Below are positions 32,098 through 42,342 of a stretch of DNA of 64,000 nt, one piece after another. This DNA comes from Aradus depressus (lineage: Eukaryota; Arthropoda; Insecta; Hemiptera; Aradidae). The first letter of the stretch is position 1. Every line of letters begins with the position of its first letter. Location: contig OY759215.1 of the NCBI GenBank assembly GCA_963662175.1, positions 14,559,079-14,623,078 on the forward strand, given 5' to 3'. Both the position numbers and the translations under genes were made by a program. The notes beneath the pieces were generated by a model. That model searched no databases. It was not told where the DNA came from and saw nothing but the letters and a program-made list of their open reading frames with translations.

Positions 32098-32935
32098 AAA
32101 TGGATAATTTTATAAAACCATGTCAATCCTGTCGTTTGACTCTCCTCCCACTCCCATCGAGATAGTCCCCCCGAAGGCTGAAGTGGTGCTGGCCGAGAGA
32201 CCTGTTAGTATAAGATATCAAATACATTTGGGAGTGGTGGTGACTCTCCTCAAGAACTCGCACTTTCAGCATTCCTTTTAATAAATAATTTATTTTCTAT
32301 GTTTTAGCAACTCCTACAATACTTTTTATTTATATATATCTTTTATATAAATTTTTTTAAATAATTTTTCATTAATTGTTTTGTACATAGTTCATTTATT
32401 TTGATATTCATTTTGTATAGCTATTCACTTTTCTTATGGACCACATTTAATTGAAATTTACCGATTGAAAATATTCAAAATGAAGAATTTAAAAAAAATT
32501 ATAAAATGCAAATACAAAAAGAAATATCGTACCCCTGAGCTTTTTCAGAATCTGATCTATAAATCCTAGCCAGAACGCAGGGTGAACAATCTTTCTGAAA
32601 TATTGCCAATACTCCAATTTGAAGAGACTATCACTTATAAAAAATGAAAATCAATATTCCCCAAAAAGAAGGGAAAATGGCCTTATAATACATTGGGTCC
32701 GTTTTCTTTCTCCTCTTCCCTAAATTATCCTTTTAGGGAGGTTCTCCTGCTTCTGCTTTTCCTATATTTCTTTAAATTCTTCATCAATCTCTTCCCAATT
32801 CCGTTGCTCCCATTTTATTTATGCTTATTTATTTGCCCCAAAGGATCCACTATAAAAGCAAAGAAATTTAGGGAAGAGAATTGTTAATAAAAAAATTCGG
32901 CCTAGACAATTGATCTATTTCACTATTAGTCTCAT
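32098..32935. other. AT-rich, nothing recognised
   Basis: No gene; a 64-codon hydrophobic frame (32693-32887) is T-rich low complexity. Confidence 0.5.
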
Positions 32936-33342
32936 TTGATTTGAAGAAAGGAGCCGCGATAGAGACATTCGAATCTAACTATAACCTCACATACAAGGAT
33001 ATTTACGGCTACAACGTCTACTTAAAGCTGAAGGCAAACATCGAGAGACGAGAGTGTAGGCTCAGATACGGCTGTGTAGAGAAAGCCTGGCTAGAGTGAC
33101 GGTGGGAGGAGTGACCTACCTCTTCAACAGGGAAGACAGCTGTCTGCAACGAAGACCGACCGGACGACATCCACCACTTCTTCATGGAGTGTCCAGCTTT
33201 CAGCCAACTAAGAAAAAAGTACCAGGTAGAAGCACTAAAGAGCCCGCAACCTCACAAGACCCTTTTCAACATTGCAAACAACCAAAACCTCAATAATATC
33301 ATACTATACATAGTATGGGCGCTAAAAATTAGAGGACATTGA
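32936..33342 (+). pseudogene. Non-LTR retrotransposon C-terminal relic (DDIHHFFMECP motif)
   Basis: From 32936 one frame reads FDLKKGAAIETFESNYNLTY... through RRECRLRYGC, and after frame changes near 33090-33150 the sequence reads CNEDRPDDIHHFFMECPAFS followed by QLRKKYQVEALKSP and ends WALKIRGH-stop. The DD-I-x-H-F-x-x-E-C-P-x(4)-L-R block is the usual last cysteine/histidine motif of LINE ORF2 proteins. At least two frameshifts make it non-functional. The reverse transcriptase is absent. Confidence 0.75.
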
Positions 33343-33519
33343 AGTATTTAAATAAAATACCATTTCACTAGAAGTTTTTTCACTATTTTCTTTTCATTTG
33401 TTTCTATTTTCATTTATTTGTACTTTTTTTTAACTGAATAATGTATATATCAGGCCGAACCCTGAGCCTAAAAGATGTATTTCCCAAAGGCTAATAAAGA
33501 ATTGAATTGAATTGAATTA
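33343..33519 (+). mobile_element. 3' UTR and (GAATT)n tail of the preceding LINE
   Basis: An AT-rich UTR ends in AGGCTAATAAAGAATTGAAT followed by TGAATTGAATTA: four near-perfect GAATT-type pentamers in place of poly(A). Short microsatellite tails of this kind are typical for CR1/L2/Daphne-like LINEs (knowledge-based). Confidence 0.75.
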
Positions 33520-34124
33520 CTAGTCTCATCCGTTGAAGAGCGTTTGGTCCATACAAAATTTTGAGCCCAAAAGAGACCAAAATCTCATGTTCACGTTTTT
33601 CGTTAATTTTAATCTCTTACCTGTTTAGTCCCCAACATTAGATTCCTAGGAAACCCAAGAATTTGTTTTTTGAAAGTTTGATTTTAGAAGAAATTAAGTA
33701 CAATAAAAAACATACGTCGTCTTACTTACTACAAAATGATCAACAAGGAGATCCAAAAACATACCTGAAACAGAAAAAAAATAATTAAATAATATATTAA
33801 AAAGCAAAGATTATGCGCTTTTTGAAGACGCTTATGATCCTTTTTCGGAGGAAGTTATTTCATATCTCATCATTTTTTAAGCAAGTTTAGTTAAGAAAAT
33901 ATGGTGCTAATGTTATTCAGTTGTAGTTCAGGTGATTAAAGTTCATAGGCAACGGGATATATATTTGTATTTTAATCAGCATATATTATTTCAAAAAAAT
34001 TTCTTTTATTATTAAGATTTAAATTTGAGAGAAAATTTTACTTTTAATGTTTTCCATATTTTGAGATCTAACTTGGTTAGACAGGACAGGGAAAAATCCC
34101 GTGGGACTGAAAAAAGGGTACCGT
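33520..34124. other. AT-rich, nothing recognised
   Basis: No gene or recurring family seen. Confidence 0.5.
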
Positions 34125-34260
34125 TTGGATTGTAAACTGGTTGAACTTCCATTTAGTATTTGTTAAGTCGTGGCTGAAGATGGTAGCAATACCGAAAGTA
34201 CTCCCATATTATTTACATATATTTTGTGAAATAGACAATATTAGACAAACATAACAAAAC
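34125..34260 (+). repeat. Repeat E copy with hammerhead-like core
   Basis: GTGGCTGAAGATGGTAGCAA, TACCGAAAGTACTCCCATAT and ATATTTTGTGAAATAGACAA recur at 44595-44680, and the last block also in the palindrome at 23071-23362. At 34174-34198 the order is CTGAAGA, T, a 4-bp GGTA/TACC stem closed by a GCAA tetraloop, then GAAAG: the best geometric fit to a hammerhead core (CUGANGA - stem II - GAAA) in the window. Confidence 0.6.
34174..34198 (+). ncRNA. Candidate hammerhead-like ribozyme core
   Basis: CTGAAGA (fits CUGANGA), one linker base, GGTA-GCAA-TACC (perfect 4-bp stem with GNRA loop), GAAAG. Stems I and III and a cleavage triplet were not resolved by eye. Penelope-like elements and some SINE-like retroelements are known to carry minimal hammerheads, which makes the idea reasonable but not proven. 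Confidence 0.35.
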
Positions 34261-34690
34261 GTGTCTGCTGGCAATTTACAATTTCTGGATGATGACATTT
34301 TACGATAAAAGACAACAATCAACTTTACATATAACCACAAAACTTCATCAACCACAGGAATACATTTTGTGAAAAACATTGATGTTATATCGATATATAT
34401 GTTGTTGGTTTGTTACAGAAGCCGATATATTGAAGCCTTCAAGTTTTATATTAATAAAGTTGGAACACCACATTAGAGCCATCTACTGGTTATTAGTTTG
34501 AACAACTACGATTGCTAGAAAAAGCAGTAAATTTGAAATTATTAAAAAACAGTTAAACTATCGAAAAGAATCGACATCTGTAAAAGATGAATAGCATATT
34601 CGCGTTCAGCACATTACTTTCATACACTAAACACAAAGTAATAAACATAAATAATTGTTTGTTACCTAGTGTTATTTTAGATTATTTATA
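34261..34690. other. AT-rich, nothing recognised
   Basis: No gene or recurring family seen. Confidence 0.5.
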
Positions 34691-34703
34691 TATTGGGCAT
34701 ATA

Positions 34704-35055
34704 GAGGGCGCCGGTAGCTCAGTGGTATGCGTGCTTGACTTCTGAGCTCAAGGTTGTGGGTTCGTAGCCCGACCGAGGCCCTTAGTTTATTTTATCTGGG
34801 AGGTAAAATAAACTTAAGCACGCCGTCCTTCGGATGGGACGTTAAGCGATGGTCCCAAGCCTGTACGATGTCAGGTACTCGTTAAAGACCACTACCCTAG
34901 ATGAATAAAAATTTAGGGTAGGCAAAATTTAGGACTCCCACAGTAGAGTCGGGCTCATGTCCACCAGAGTGACGAATGAGCGCTCTGGTAGTAGGCGATA
35001 TGACCTCGTAGTTAAAGCCCGGGCATGAGTCATAAAACCTAACCTAAACCTAACC
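34704..35055 (+). mobile_element. SINE-A, reference full-length copy with TTAGG-type tail
   Basis: Bounded by perfect 13-bp target duplications TATTGGGCATATA (34691-34703 and 35056-35068). The 352-bp element begins GAGGGCGCCGGTAGCTCAGT with A box TAGCTCAGTGG and B box GGTTCGTAGCC about 35 bases on, as in a Pol III promoter of tRNA origin. The body has GCACGCCGTCCTTCGGATGG, CCTGTACGATGTCAGGTACT, AATTTAGGACTCCCACAGTA, TAGTAGGCGATATGACCTCG and CCCGGGCATGAGTCATAAAA. It ends in AACCTAACCTAAACCTAACC instead of poly(A). No protein is encoded; movement would need a LINE reverse transcriptase in trans. Confidence 0.96.
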
Positions 35056-35068
35056 TATTGGGCATATA

Positions 35069-35752
35069 ACTCAATAAAAAAAATAAAAATTAAAAGGAAA
35101 GTGAAAATAGGACAAGAGGGATTCAATGCAACCTTCTGTTGGGAAAAAACTATGAGAAAAAAAAAAAACAAGAAATGAAAATGGAATAAAATATTTTCTT
35201 TGGAAATAGCAAGTTAGTTGCCAGGCGAGGCGCTTACTTCATTTTATTTAAAGTTGAACAAAAGTCAATTAACTAGATATGTTAAATTAAGACGGTCTCT
35301 TAATGATAATTGTCTAGTCTTCAATTCAATTCGCCTTCCCTCTGCTCCTGAAATTTAAATGTGTCTCCCCCTCTTCTTCTCCTTCTGGCACAAAGCAATT
35401 TTCTAATGACTTTTGAAGATATTTCCAGCTTGGTTTTTGTTTTATTACTCGACTGCGGAACGCGCTAATGTATCTATATGTATGTATATCTATAAGTCAT
35501 TTGATTCATCATAATCTCCCAACATAGGCTATGTGACATTCCGAAAATAAGTAAAATGGCACATAGATGGATTGTCATATTGTAAAATTCTAAATATCAA
35601 AAGTTAACAAAAACCCATCCAGTGGGATATCAAAATAAAGGGTTTAGAAAGACGAAAAGATTCTAAAAATATATGTATTGTATAGGTTGATTTTTTTAAG
35701 ATGATTAAAATAAACTGAATTATTAAAAACAAAAGACCCGACTAATAAGTAC
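35069..35752. other. AT-rich, nothing recognised
   Basis: No gene or recurring family seen. Confidence 0.5.
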
Positions 35753-36187
35753 GCTATACTAGGGAGGTAACCCGCGATCTAGAGTACAGTAGGCAAGCAC
35801 GATAACTTGGGAGGCAACCAGCGATCTAGAGTACAGTACGCAAGCACGCTATACTAGGGAGGTAACCCGCGATCTAGAGTACAGTACGCAAGCATGTTAT
35901 ATTAGGGAGGTAAACCGCGATCTAGAGTACAGTACGCAAGCACGCTATACTAGAGAGGTAACCCGCGATCTAGAGTTCAGTAGGCAAGCACGCTATACTA
36001 GGGAGGTAACCCGCGATCTAGAGTTCAGTACGCAAGCACGCTATACTAGGGAGGTAACCCGCGATCTAGAGTACAGTACGCAAGCACGCTATACTAGGAA
36101 GGTAACCCGCGATCCAGAGTTCAGTAGGCAAGCATGCTATACTGGAGAGGTAACCCGCGATCTAGAGTAAAGTAGGTAAGCACGCTA
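35753..36187. repeat. Minisatellite, 47-48-bp unit, ~9 copies, SINE-A-like
   Basis: Units read GCTATACTAGGGAGGTAACC, CGCGATCTAGAGTACAGTAC, GCAAGCAC with a few substitutions between copies. The part AACCCGCGATCT.GAG...CAGTA.GCAAGCACGC.TA closely matches the reverse-strand B-box/anticodon region of SINE-A (for example 13395-13430), so the array probably arose by tandem amplification of a SINE-A head fragment. No unique spacers, so not CRISPR. Confidence 0.92.
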
Positions 36188-36407
36188 TCTCTGTGTCCCA
36201 ATTCGCTTCACATTAAATATATAGATATAAACCGCGTTTAACATCTTCTCGCATGAGATGATACAGAAATATTTTTGTAATTGAAATGATTGGTGCTTCG
36301 TTTGTTGTCCTGTCCATAGACATTATTATAAAAGACGTGGCATGCAAAAGAAATTGGGTCCTCTCACGCCATTCAATGGCCGCTTATAATTAATAAAAAA
36401 AACAGTA

Positions 36408-36720
36408 AGCATAATTCTAAATAATAAAAATAATAGTAATATCCGTTAAACCATAACATGGTAATAGGATACATCAACATAGACTGTGACACACATATGA
36501 TTAGAATTAACAATTCTAATAAAAAATAAAATGAAATGAATAAATAATTGAAAATATGAGTAAAAAAATTATAATATAAATATAATATATAACATTCTCT
36601 GAGTATATAGTAGATCAATTTTTTAATTTACATAAAATTAAGATAATAGTTTTCTTCGGAAGAGTCTTTTTCATGACGAAATTTTAGGACGTTCTTACGA
36701 CTCTTCATCAGGTGACAATA
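36408..36720 (-). mobile_element. LINE-G 3' UTR, minus strand
   Basis: From ATATCCGTTAAACCATAACA and TGGTAATAGGATACATCA on the left to CTCTTCATCAGGTGACAATA on the right, this is the LINE-G tail reversed, including its CTGATGA motif (36705-36711). The stem-loop part is mutated (CCTAAAATTTCG in place of CCCGAAACG). Confidence 0.78.
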
Positions 36721-36769
36721 TGCGAAATACACAAAAGAAAACAAAATGACATATATAGGGTGGTTATAT

Positions 36770-36828
36770 AGGGTAGTGGTCTTTAACGAGTACATGACAT
36801 CGAAAAGGCTCGGTACCTTAACGTCCCA
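36770..36828 (-). mobile_element. SINE-A internal fragment
   Basis: GGTAGTGGTCTTTAACGAGT, ACATGACATCG, AGGCTCGGTACC and TTAACGTCCCATCC are internal SINE-A blocks; both ends are missing. Confidence 0.7.
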
Positions 36829-36904
36829 TCCATATATATGTATAAATTAATGAAAATCATTAAAGTTATTAAAATGATAATAAAAATACATTAAAGAAAA
36901 ATTG

Positions 36905-37125
36905 TGTTGTGGCCATTATAGGACTTTCTTACACCAACCACGCTTACAGAACACTCTCTTTCCCCCTTCTCAAAATTATTTAATAATGGCATAAATGTGT
37001 ATAAGAATGTCTACTTTCAAGATAACGGATGGGACAAAGAGTCAAAATGAAACTAAGAAGAGGGGGAGAGAGAGTGATCTGTAAGCGTTATTGGTATAAG
37101 AAAATCCTAAATTGGCGGCAACCTC
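36905..37125. mobile_element. MITE-like element (repeat F) with ~65-bp inverted ends
   Basis: The left side GGCCATTATAGGACTTTCTT and CCAACCACGCTTACAGA is mirrored on the right by TCTGTAAGCGTTATTGGTAT and AAGAAAATCCTAAATTGGC. About 220 bp in total, non-coding centre. Related single ends occur at 29056 and 30345. Target duplication not resolved. Confidence 0.7.
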
Positions 37126-38879
37126 ACATATATATTTTTCTTAATTTCTAGTATTTGAAAAAAAAAAATACTAATTAATAAACCATATTCAAAATTCGTT
37201 GCTATGAGTGACGATTTAAACATTATGTTAGATATATTCCTTATAAACATTTAGTTTACATTATTCGGGGCGCTATAACTTTTGTCGTATTGATCCTATC
37301 TCAAATCTGAGGGATTATGGCGATTGGAAATTTCATAAGGAGCAATTTTGGTTAGAGTCAATTTTTCCATAGGACTAACCGTTTTCGGGTAAATCAAGGA
37401 AACGTCTAAAAATATGTGTTTCAAACCTACATTTCAAGATAGTTTTCGGCATGGATCTCAAAACCGGACGACCTAAAAAAAATCGTATTTTATATAAAAT
37501 ATGTATTTCAGTTTTTTCTACAACTATTACTTGAAAAGAGTTTTAATTAGGTCATAAACATAAGCTGTATCTTGTAAAATGTAGTTAGGTCCCGGGGGAA
37601 AGTCTTGAAGGGAGGAAAGCTTTGAAGGGAGACCGAAAACTTAATGACTAATTCGTCCTGGGGAAGTACATAGCCGGTGATCCATCCATTTTTTTTTTTA
37701 ATTATGCCGCATAGTAAGAAAAAGATGGGGGGGGGGGGGGGGGGGGATACTTCGTCGACTATAATCGGAACTTAGTTGAGTTCCATCTCATTAAGTAAGT
37801 ACACAGTTAAGTGAGGCTGAGACTGTACAAATAAGTAGAAGCGATAAAGAGGGTGCCCTTGTTGTTGGTAGAAACTTGCTGAGCAGCGTATCTCGGGTAG
37901 ATAACCCGTCATCAATAACAACCTTTATCTATATGACATCCTTAGCTTAGCTTAGCTTAGCCAAGTCTAATCCCTGCTTTTTGCTCTTCACCTCGCCCAA
38001 GAAAATTCTGACGGAAACAATGCTTTCTTCACCTCCCTTACGAATATAAAAACCAAATTACTTTTTTTTTTTTTCTTCACGGACCGAGGTAACAGCCCTT
38101 GTCCTACCAACAACCACAAACATGGAACATTTAAGTTTCTTATATATTTTTTTTTTGTATCTTTTCTTTTTCCCTTCAACTGAAGGGCTGCTGACATGGT
38201 ATTTGGTTTATTCATAAATTGCTTTTTTCCTCTTTGAAACCATAAAACGAACTCCATTTGTAGTATATATATATGAAAAAGAAATATAAGGAAAAGAAAT
38301 TCTCAACGTTAAAATTTCTCGCTTTTTCTCAACATTCTTTGAAACAATTTCATTTTTATTTTAAAAATATCTACCTTAAAATTACATATGAGGGATCCTC
38401 CATAACTAAATCCACAAAAAAAGAAATTGCTCTCCATATTTTTTTTTTTTATGTATAATAAATTCACAACGGAATAAAAACAGTAATCAGACAAAAAGGA
38501 AATAAGTTCACTTCTTTCTTACGATCAAGAACAAAAAGTCATGGGTGAGTTACCGGCAATTTTCTTACCAAGTGCGCGCGCACTAGGGGAAAGAATAAAC
38601 GTAGTTGTCGCTCTGCCTCCAAAACCAATTGACCGTTATTTTTAATCTTAGAAGTGGATAATTGACTTACACAGAAACTTCTGAATCCAATACTATAGGG
38701 ATTTATTTTGGGTTTTTGAAGTGAGCGCCCCTCTGATCCCCCCCCCCCCCCCTCCCTCCATTCCTTCAATACCATCATAATGGCCACATTCCATAACCTG
38801 AAAATACATTTTTTTTTTTATATTGCTTCACAGATATCGGGAGAAACAGACGTCAAACAAATAGGAATACCACACTATA
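37126..38879. other. Gene-free stretch with repeat C ends, G20 run and a TTAGC microsatellite
   Basis: 37560-37690 matches the 3' end of repeat C (CGTCCTGGGGAAGTACATAG, CCGGTGATCC). A G20 run lies at 37727-37746. Around 37944-37962 there are four TTAGC pentamers. A C15 run at 38738-38752 sits in a second repeat C fragment (38640-38770). Overlapping frames at 37988-38787 are T/A-rich and unsupported. Confidence 0.5.
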
Positions 38880-39276
38880 CGGGTGATGTGCCACTGATGA
38901 AGACGTAGTTGTGTTGAGAGACGATTGTTATTTAAAACGACCTAGCACTATATTTATACTTAGGCCCACCCCCACAAACCCCCCCTCCCGTTCAAAATTT
39001 TAAGACGTCACACACCCTATTTTTCAATTCGGTGTTTATGAAAACCACATGTGAAATTTCGTGACAATCCTACTATTAGTTGATGAGCACTATATTTATA
39101 CTTAGGCCCCCCTCTCCCGTTCGAAATTTTGCGACGCTACATAGCCTATGATTCAATCGGGCTCAAAAGGATGCTACATATGAAGGTTCATGAAAATCCG
39201 TCCAGCCGTTTGGGCGTGATGCTGGAACAAACATACGAACAAACAAACCCCGTTTCAGCTTTATTAATATAGATAA
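38880..39276 (+). mobile_element. RTE-like/SINE-like 3' end, internally duplicated
   Basis: The segment GCACTATATTTATACTTAGG with CCC...CCCGTTC.AAATTTT occurs twice (about 38945 and 39087), and only the second copy continues to GAAAATCCGTCCAGCCGTTT, GGGCGTGATGCTGGAACAAA, CATACGAACAAACA and ends TTTATTAATATAGAT. This terminal block is a very common arthropod and vertebrate RTE/BovB-type or derived-SINE ending (from memory). Non-coding. Confidence 0.65.
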
Positions 39277-39329
39277 AATTGTGGGAAGACGTATTATTTC
39301 TATGAGAAATCTCGTCCCGACAACATCTT

Positions 39330-39570
39330 ACAATGACATATAAACACTGCGTCTACGATATTTATATTAAATATTATTTTCTAGTATTTATTTATTTCAT
39401 TTTATATCTTACTATCATTGTTATTACTAATCACACGTCTGTCCGACCGCTGGAAGTAATAAGAACTGTTTATTTATGTATCTAATTTATAATCTATCTT
39501 AATGTATATACTTTTATGATGTATCCTATTATCATGTTATGGTTTAACAGAAATAAATATTATTACTATT
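39330..39570 (+). mobile_element. LINE-G 3' UTR copy
   Basis: ACGTCTGTCCGACCGCTGGA is the diverged TGTGTCAGACTC block; TCTTAATGTATATACTTTTA, TGATGTATCCTATTATCATG and TTATGGTTTAACAGAAATAA are the family ending. Confidence 0.75.
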
Positions 39571-40187
39571 AAAATTTTTTTTTTTGTATTGATTGTTGCT
39601 TCCTTGCATATCCGAAGGATAGAGGAAGCTTCGTAATTGTTTCTGAGAGCCAATAATTTTTCAAAATTTCCTTAAGATTCTTTATATTGCAGATTGAACT
39701 GATAGTTTGTCTGGTGTCTCTTTGTACTTGTTAAATATAGGTACCACAGAGTACAAATAGAAGAGAGGTTTGAATCTAGCTATAACAGCTTCTTCTTAAA
39801 TAATTGTTGAATGCGAGAAGTGTAGGAAGAGAGTTGTCTTCTCTACCATTGACCAACATGTATGGCCCGGGCCTTTAGCATGCCCGGTCTCTTCGTTACA
39901 TAAAGATCGATGCTTTGTTTTCAGACGAAGACGGGAGCGTGTTCCCGGAGAAGCCAATAACATCTTATTCCATCCAATGTCATATATAAATGCATGGAAT
40001 CGTAAATCTTTCTTAGCCACAGATGAAACTTCTCTCTTCCCTATGATCAAATGGGTGACCTATTAACTTGACATAATCCAACGATTGAAGAAGTAAATTC
40101 CAAAATAAAATCCTCTGAACAAATACACAATGTCCATACTATATTTCAAACAAAACATTGCGATAATGTGAAGATAATGTAGTGAGA
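39571..40187. other. Unassigned
   Basis: A GC-richer patch at 39800-40050 carries an 84-codon minus-strand frame with no recognised motif. Confidence 0.4.
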
Positions 40188-40466
40188 AGTATCAATTTTA
40201 GATAAATATTCATCCGTGTTTACAGTATCAATTTTAGATAAATATCCGTGTTTACAGTATTAATTTTAGATAAATAGTCATCCGTGTTTACAGTATCAAT
40301 TTTAGATAAATAGCCATCCGTGTTTACAGTATCAATTTTAGATAAATAGTCATCCGTGTTTACAGTATCAATTTTAGATCAAAAGTCATCCGTGTTTACA
40401 GTATCAATTTTAGATAAATAGTCATCCGTGTTTACAGTATCAATTTTAGATAAATAGTCATCCGTA
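40188..40466. repeat. Minisatellite, 36-bp unit, ~7.5 copies
   Basis: Units read CAGTATCAATTTTAGATAAA then TAGTCATCCGTGTTTA; one copy lacks eight bases (ATATCCG in place of ATAGTCATCCG-like). The array abuts the CCGTAAATCACCTGC end of a repeat C copy, and its last unit merges with it. Confidence 0.93.
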
Positions 40467-40985
40467 AATCACCTGCTATGTACTTCCCCAGCACGAATTA
40501 ATCAATTATGTTTTCGCTCTCCCTCAAATGCTTTTCGACCGTTTGGGTTAAAACTCAATATTTGTCTTACATAGTGGCTTCCAAATCCTCACACTAAATT
40601 TTGTATCGATACATTCATTACATCGGCAGGATTAGGGTACTTATGTAGGGCCCCTCTTTCCTGAACCTCCCATTGCCTTCGACGGATTTCGCGGTAAATT
40701 GATAGATGGCACCCTTCTGAGTTTTTGAATTTAAGTTTCTGATTTTTGAATCGAGTCACCCTCTGATCCCCCTTCTCTTCGGGCTGATATTGCTGAAAAT
40801 CAATAGATGTCATCCTTAGAAGTTTCTGGATACAATATAAGTTCAAGTCGATACATTCATTCTATCGATAATTATCGTGTATACGCAGGCAGGCAGCAAT
40901 TTTTTTTTTTTTTAATTTTTGGAATCAGGAGTTTTTTGACCGATTACATAACTTCCCCTATACTTCGTATAGCTGGGAAAGTACC
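40467..40985 (-). repeat. Repeat C, full-length minus-strand copy
   Basis: Starts at AATCACCTGCTATGTACTTC, contains AATTAATCAATTATGTTTTC, CATTCATTACATCGGCAGGA, CATTCATTCTATCGATAATT and ends ACATAACTTCCCCTATACTT followed by CGTATAGCTGGGAAAGTA. Its ~519 bp give a useful reference for the family length when internal blocks are not expanded. Confidence 0.82.
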
Positions 40986-41381
40986 TAACAATTGTAGGTT
41001 TTATTATATTAGGTTTGAAACGTTGCATGTCTGTCCGCAGTTGGTAGTAATCTATTTTATGGTAATTCTCCTCCTGTGTGTGTGTGATCCCTATGCGTGT
41101 GTCCCTTGAATACGTTTTCACCATTTGCAAGATTATGTCTGTCTGTGCGTGGGTCTATGTGATTGGGACTTTGTGAGCAGTCCAACTCAAAAACTATTGT
41201 AGCTATGAACTTATGAAATGAAGAAGTTACATCTGATTCAATTTTATGGAATCAAAATTGAGACAACTTTACTTCGGGGCTTAATATTATACAAAATACC
41301 ACTTATATTTATTACTTAAACAAATATTTCTATAAGTAAAAGTTTTACAGAAAACTTAAAAGACACATTTTTATATAAAAT
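40986..41381. other. Unassigned
   Basis: Includes a TGTGTGTGTG tract near 41079; no gene. Confidence 0.45.
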
Positions 41382-41809
41382 ATGATTTTTCGCAGATCGC
41401 ACGATTTGCGAGATAAATGCCAAAAACGGTCTTAAAATGTCTTTTTTAGGTTTACGCAAACAATTCCTATCGAAAATTGGGTAATTTTGTGAATATTGTT
41501 ATGTAATTATCTTACTATAAAATATGACTTTCGCAGATCGCACGATTTGCGAGATAAATGCCAAAAACGGTCTTAAAATGTTTTTTTTAGGTTTATGCGA
41601 AAATTTCTACAGAAAAGTGGGTAATTTTGTAATTTTGTTAGGTATTTATCTTACTATCAAATATGATTTTCGTAGATCGCCCAGTTTGCGAGGTGAACGC
41701 AAAAAACCGCCCTAAAATATCTATTTTAGATTTATGTAAAAAATTCCTACCGAAAAATGGGTCATTTTCTCAATATTGTTATGTATTTAACTTACTATCA
41801 AAATCAAAA
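41382..41809. repeat. Tandem repeat, ~140-bp unit, 3 copies
   Basis: Units starting TATGA.TTTCGCAGATCGC at 41382, 41525 and 41664 contain TTGCGAGATAAATGCCAAAA, GGTCTTAAAATG and TTATCTTACTAT. The first two are closer to each other than to the third. Two short plus-strand frames follow the repeats and encode parallel peptides; they are by-products. Confidence 0.88.
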
Positions 41810-42342
41810 TATGATTTTTTTTTCTCGTTTTCAGATTCTATAGGTTCGGAAAATACGAAATTCCGGTAAAAACTCAACATCGAATTTATGACTGATTAAA
41901 TAACTCCTTCTACAATTAAAGAAGTAATAAATAAATTCGAAATAATAACAATGTGCTTATGACCTACTTTTTATTGAGTTAGCAGGAATATGGATGGCCG
42001 CTGAGCAAGAGAGAGAGGGTAATGGGTAGGTAGGATGAAAGGGTAGAATTACCTGCCTTCTAACAGGGTTACTATTGGAGGGGGGGGTTATGCAGACAAC
42101 ATCCACTTTACCAGGGACCCAAATTGGAGGAATGGACTGGAGACCAGGTTGGCAATTATGGAGTCCTCTCCAGCACCACCACACTACCATCCTAGCAACT
42201 AACTAGCACCACTCTTTATCTGAAGACAACAGAAATGTCCGACTAATGAATTTTGTAGATATTTGTAGGTGAAAAAAGAATTAAAGAATTGTGACAAAAA
42301 CAAAAGCTTTCCTTGAAAGATACTCGTAGCTGGGGAAGTGCC
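41810..42342. other. Repeat C end fragment, then unassigned
   Basis: 41835-41925 matches the start region of repeat C reversed (AACTCAACATCGAATTTATG, TGATTAAATAACTCC). The rest has no recognisable feature. Confidence 0.45.

Noticed and set aside
34707..34780. tRNA gene
   Set aside because: A and B boxes are present, but it is the head of a 352-bp SINE with target duplications, repeated about 20 times, and the acceptor stem does not close. The same holds for 1871-1968, 23860-23937, 24255-24340 and 51121-51200.
37944..37962. Interstitial telomere repeat
   Set aside because: The pentamer is TTAGC, four copies only, not the insect TTAGG; treated as a simple microsatellite.
40960..40980. loxP-like site (ACTTCGTATA / TATACGAAGT)
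   Set aside because: The repeat C terminus CTATACGAAGTATAG resembles one loxP arm, but there is no 8-bp spacer with a second full arm, and it is present in many dispersed copies of a eukaryotic repeat. Coincidental similarity.
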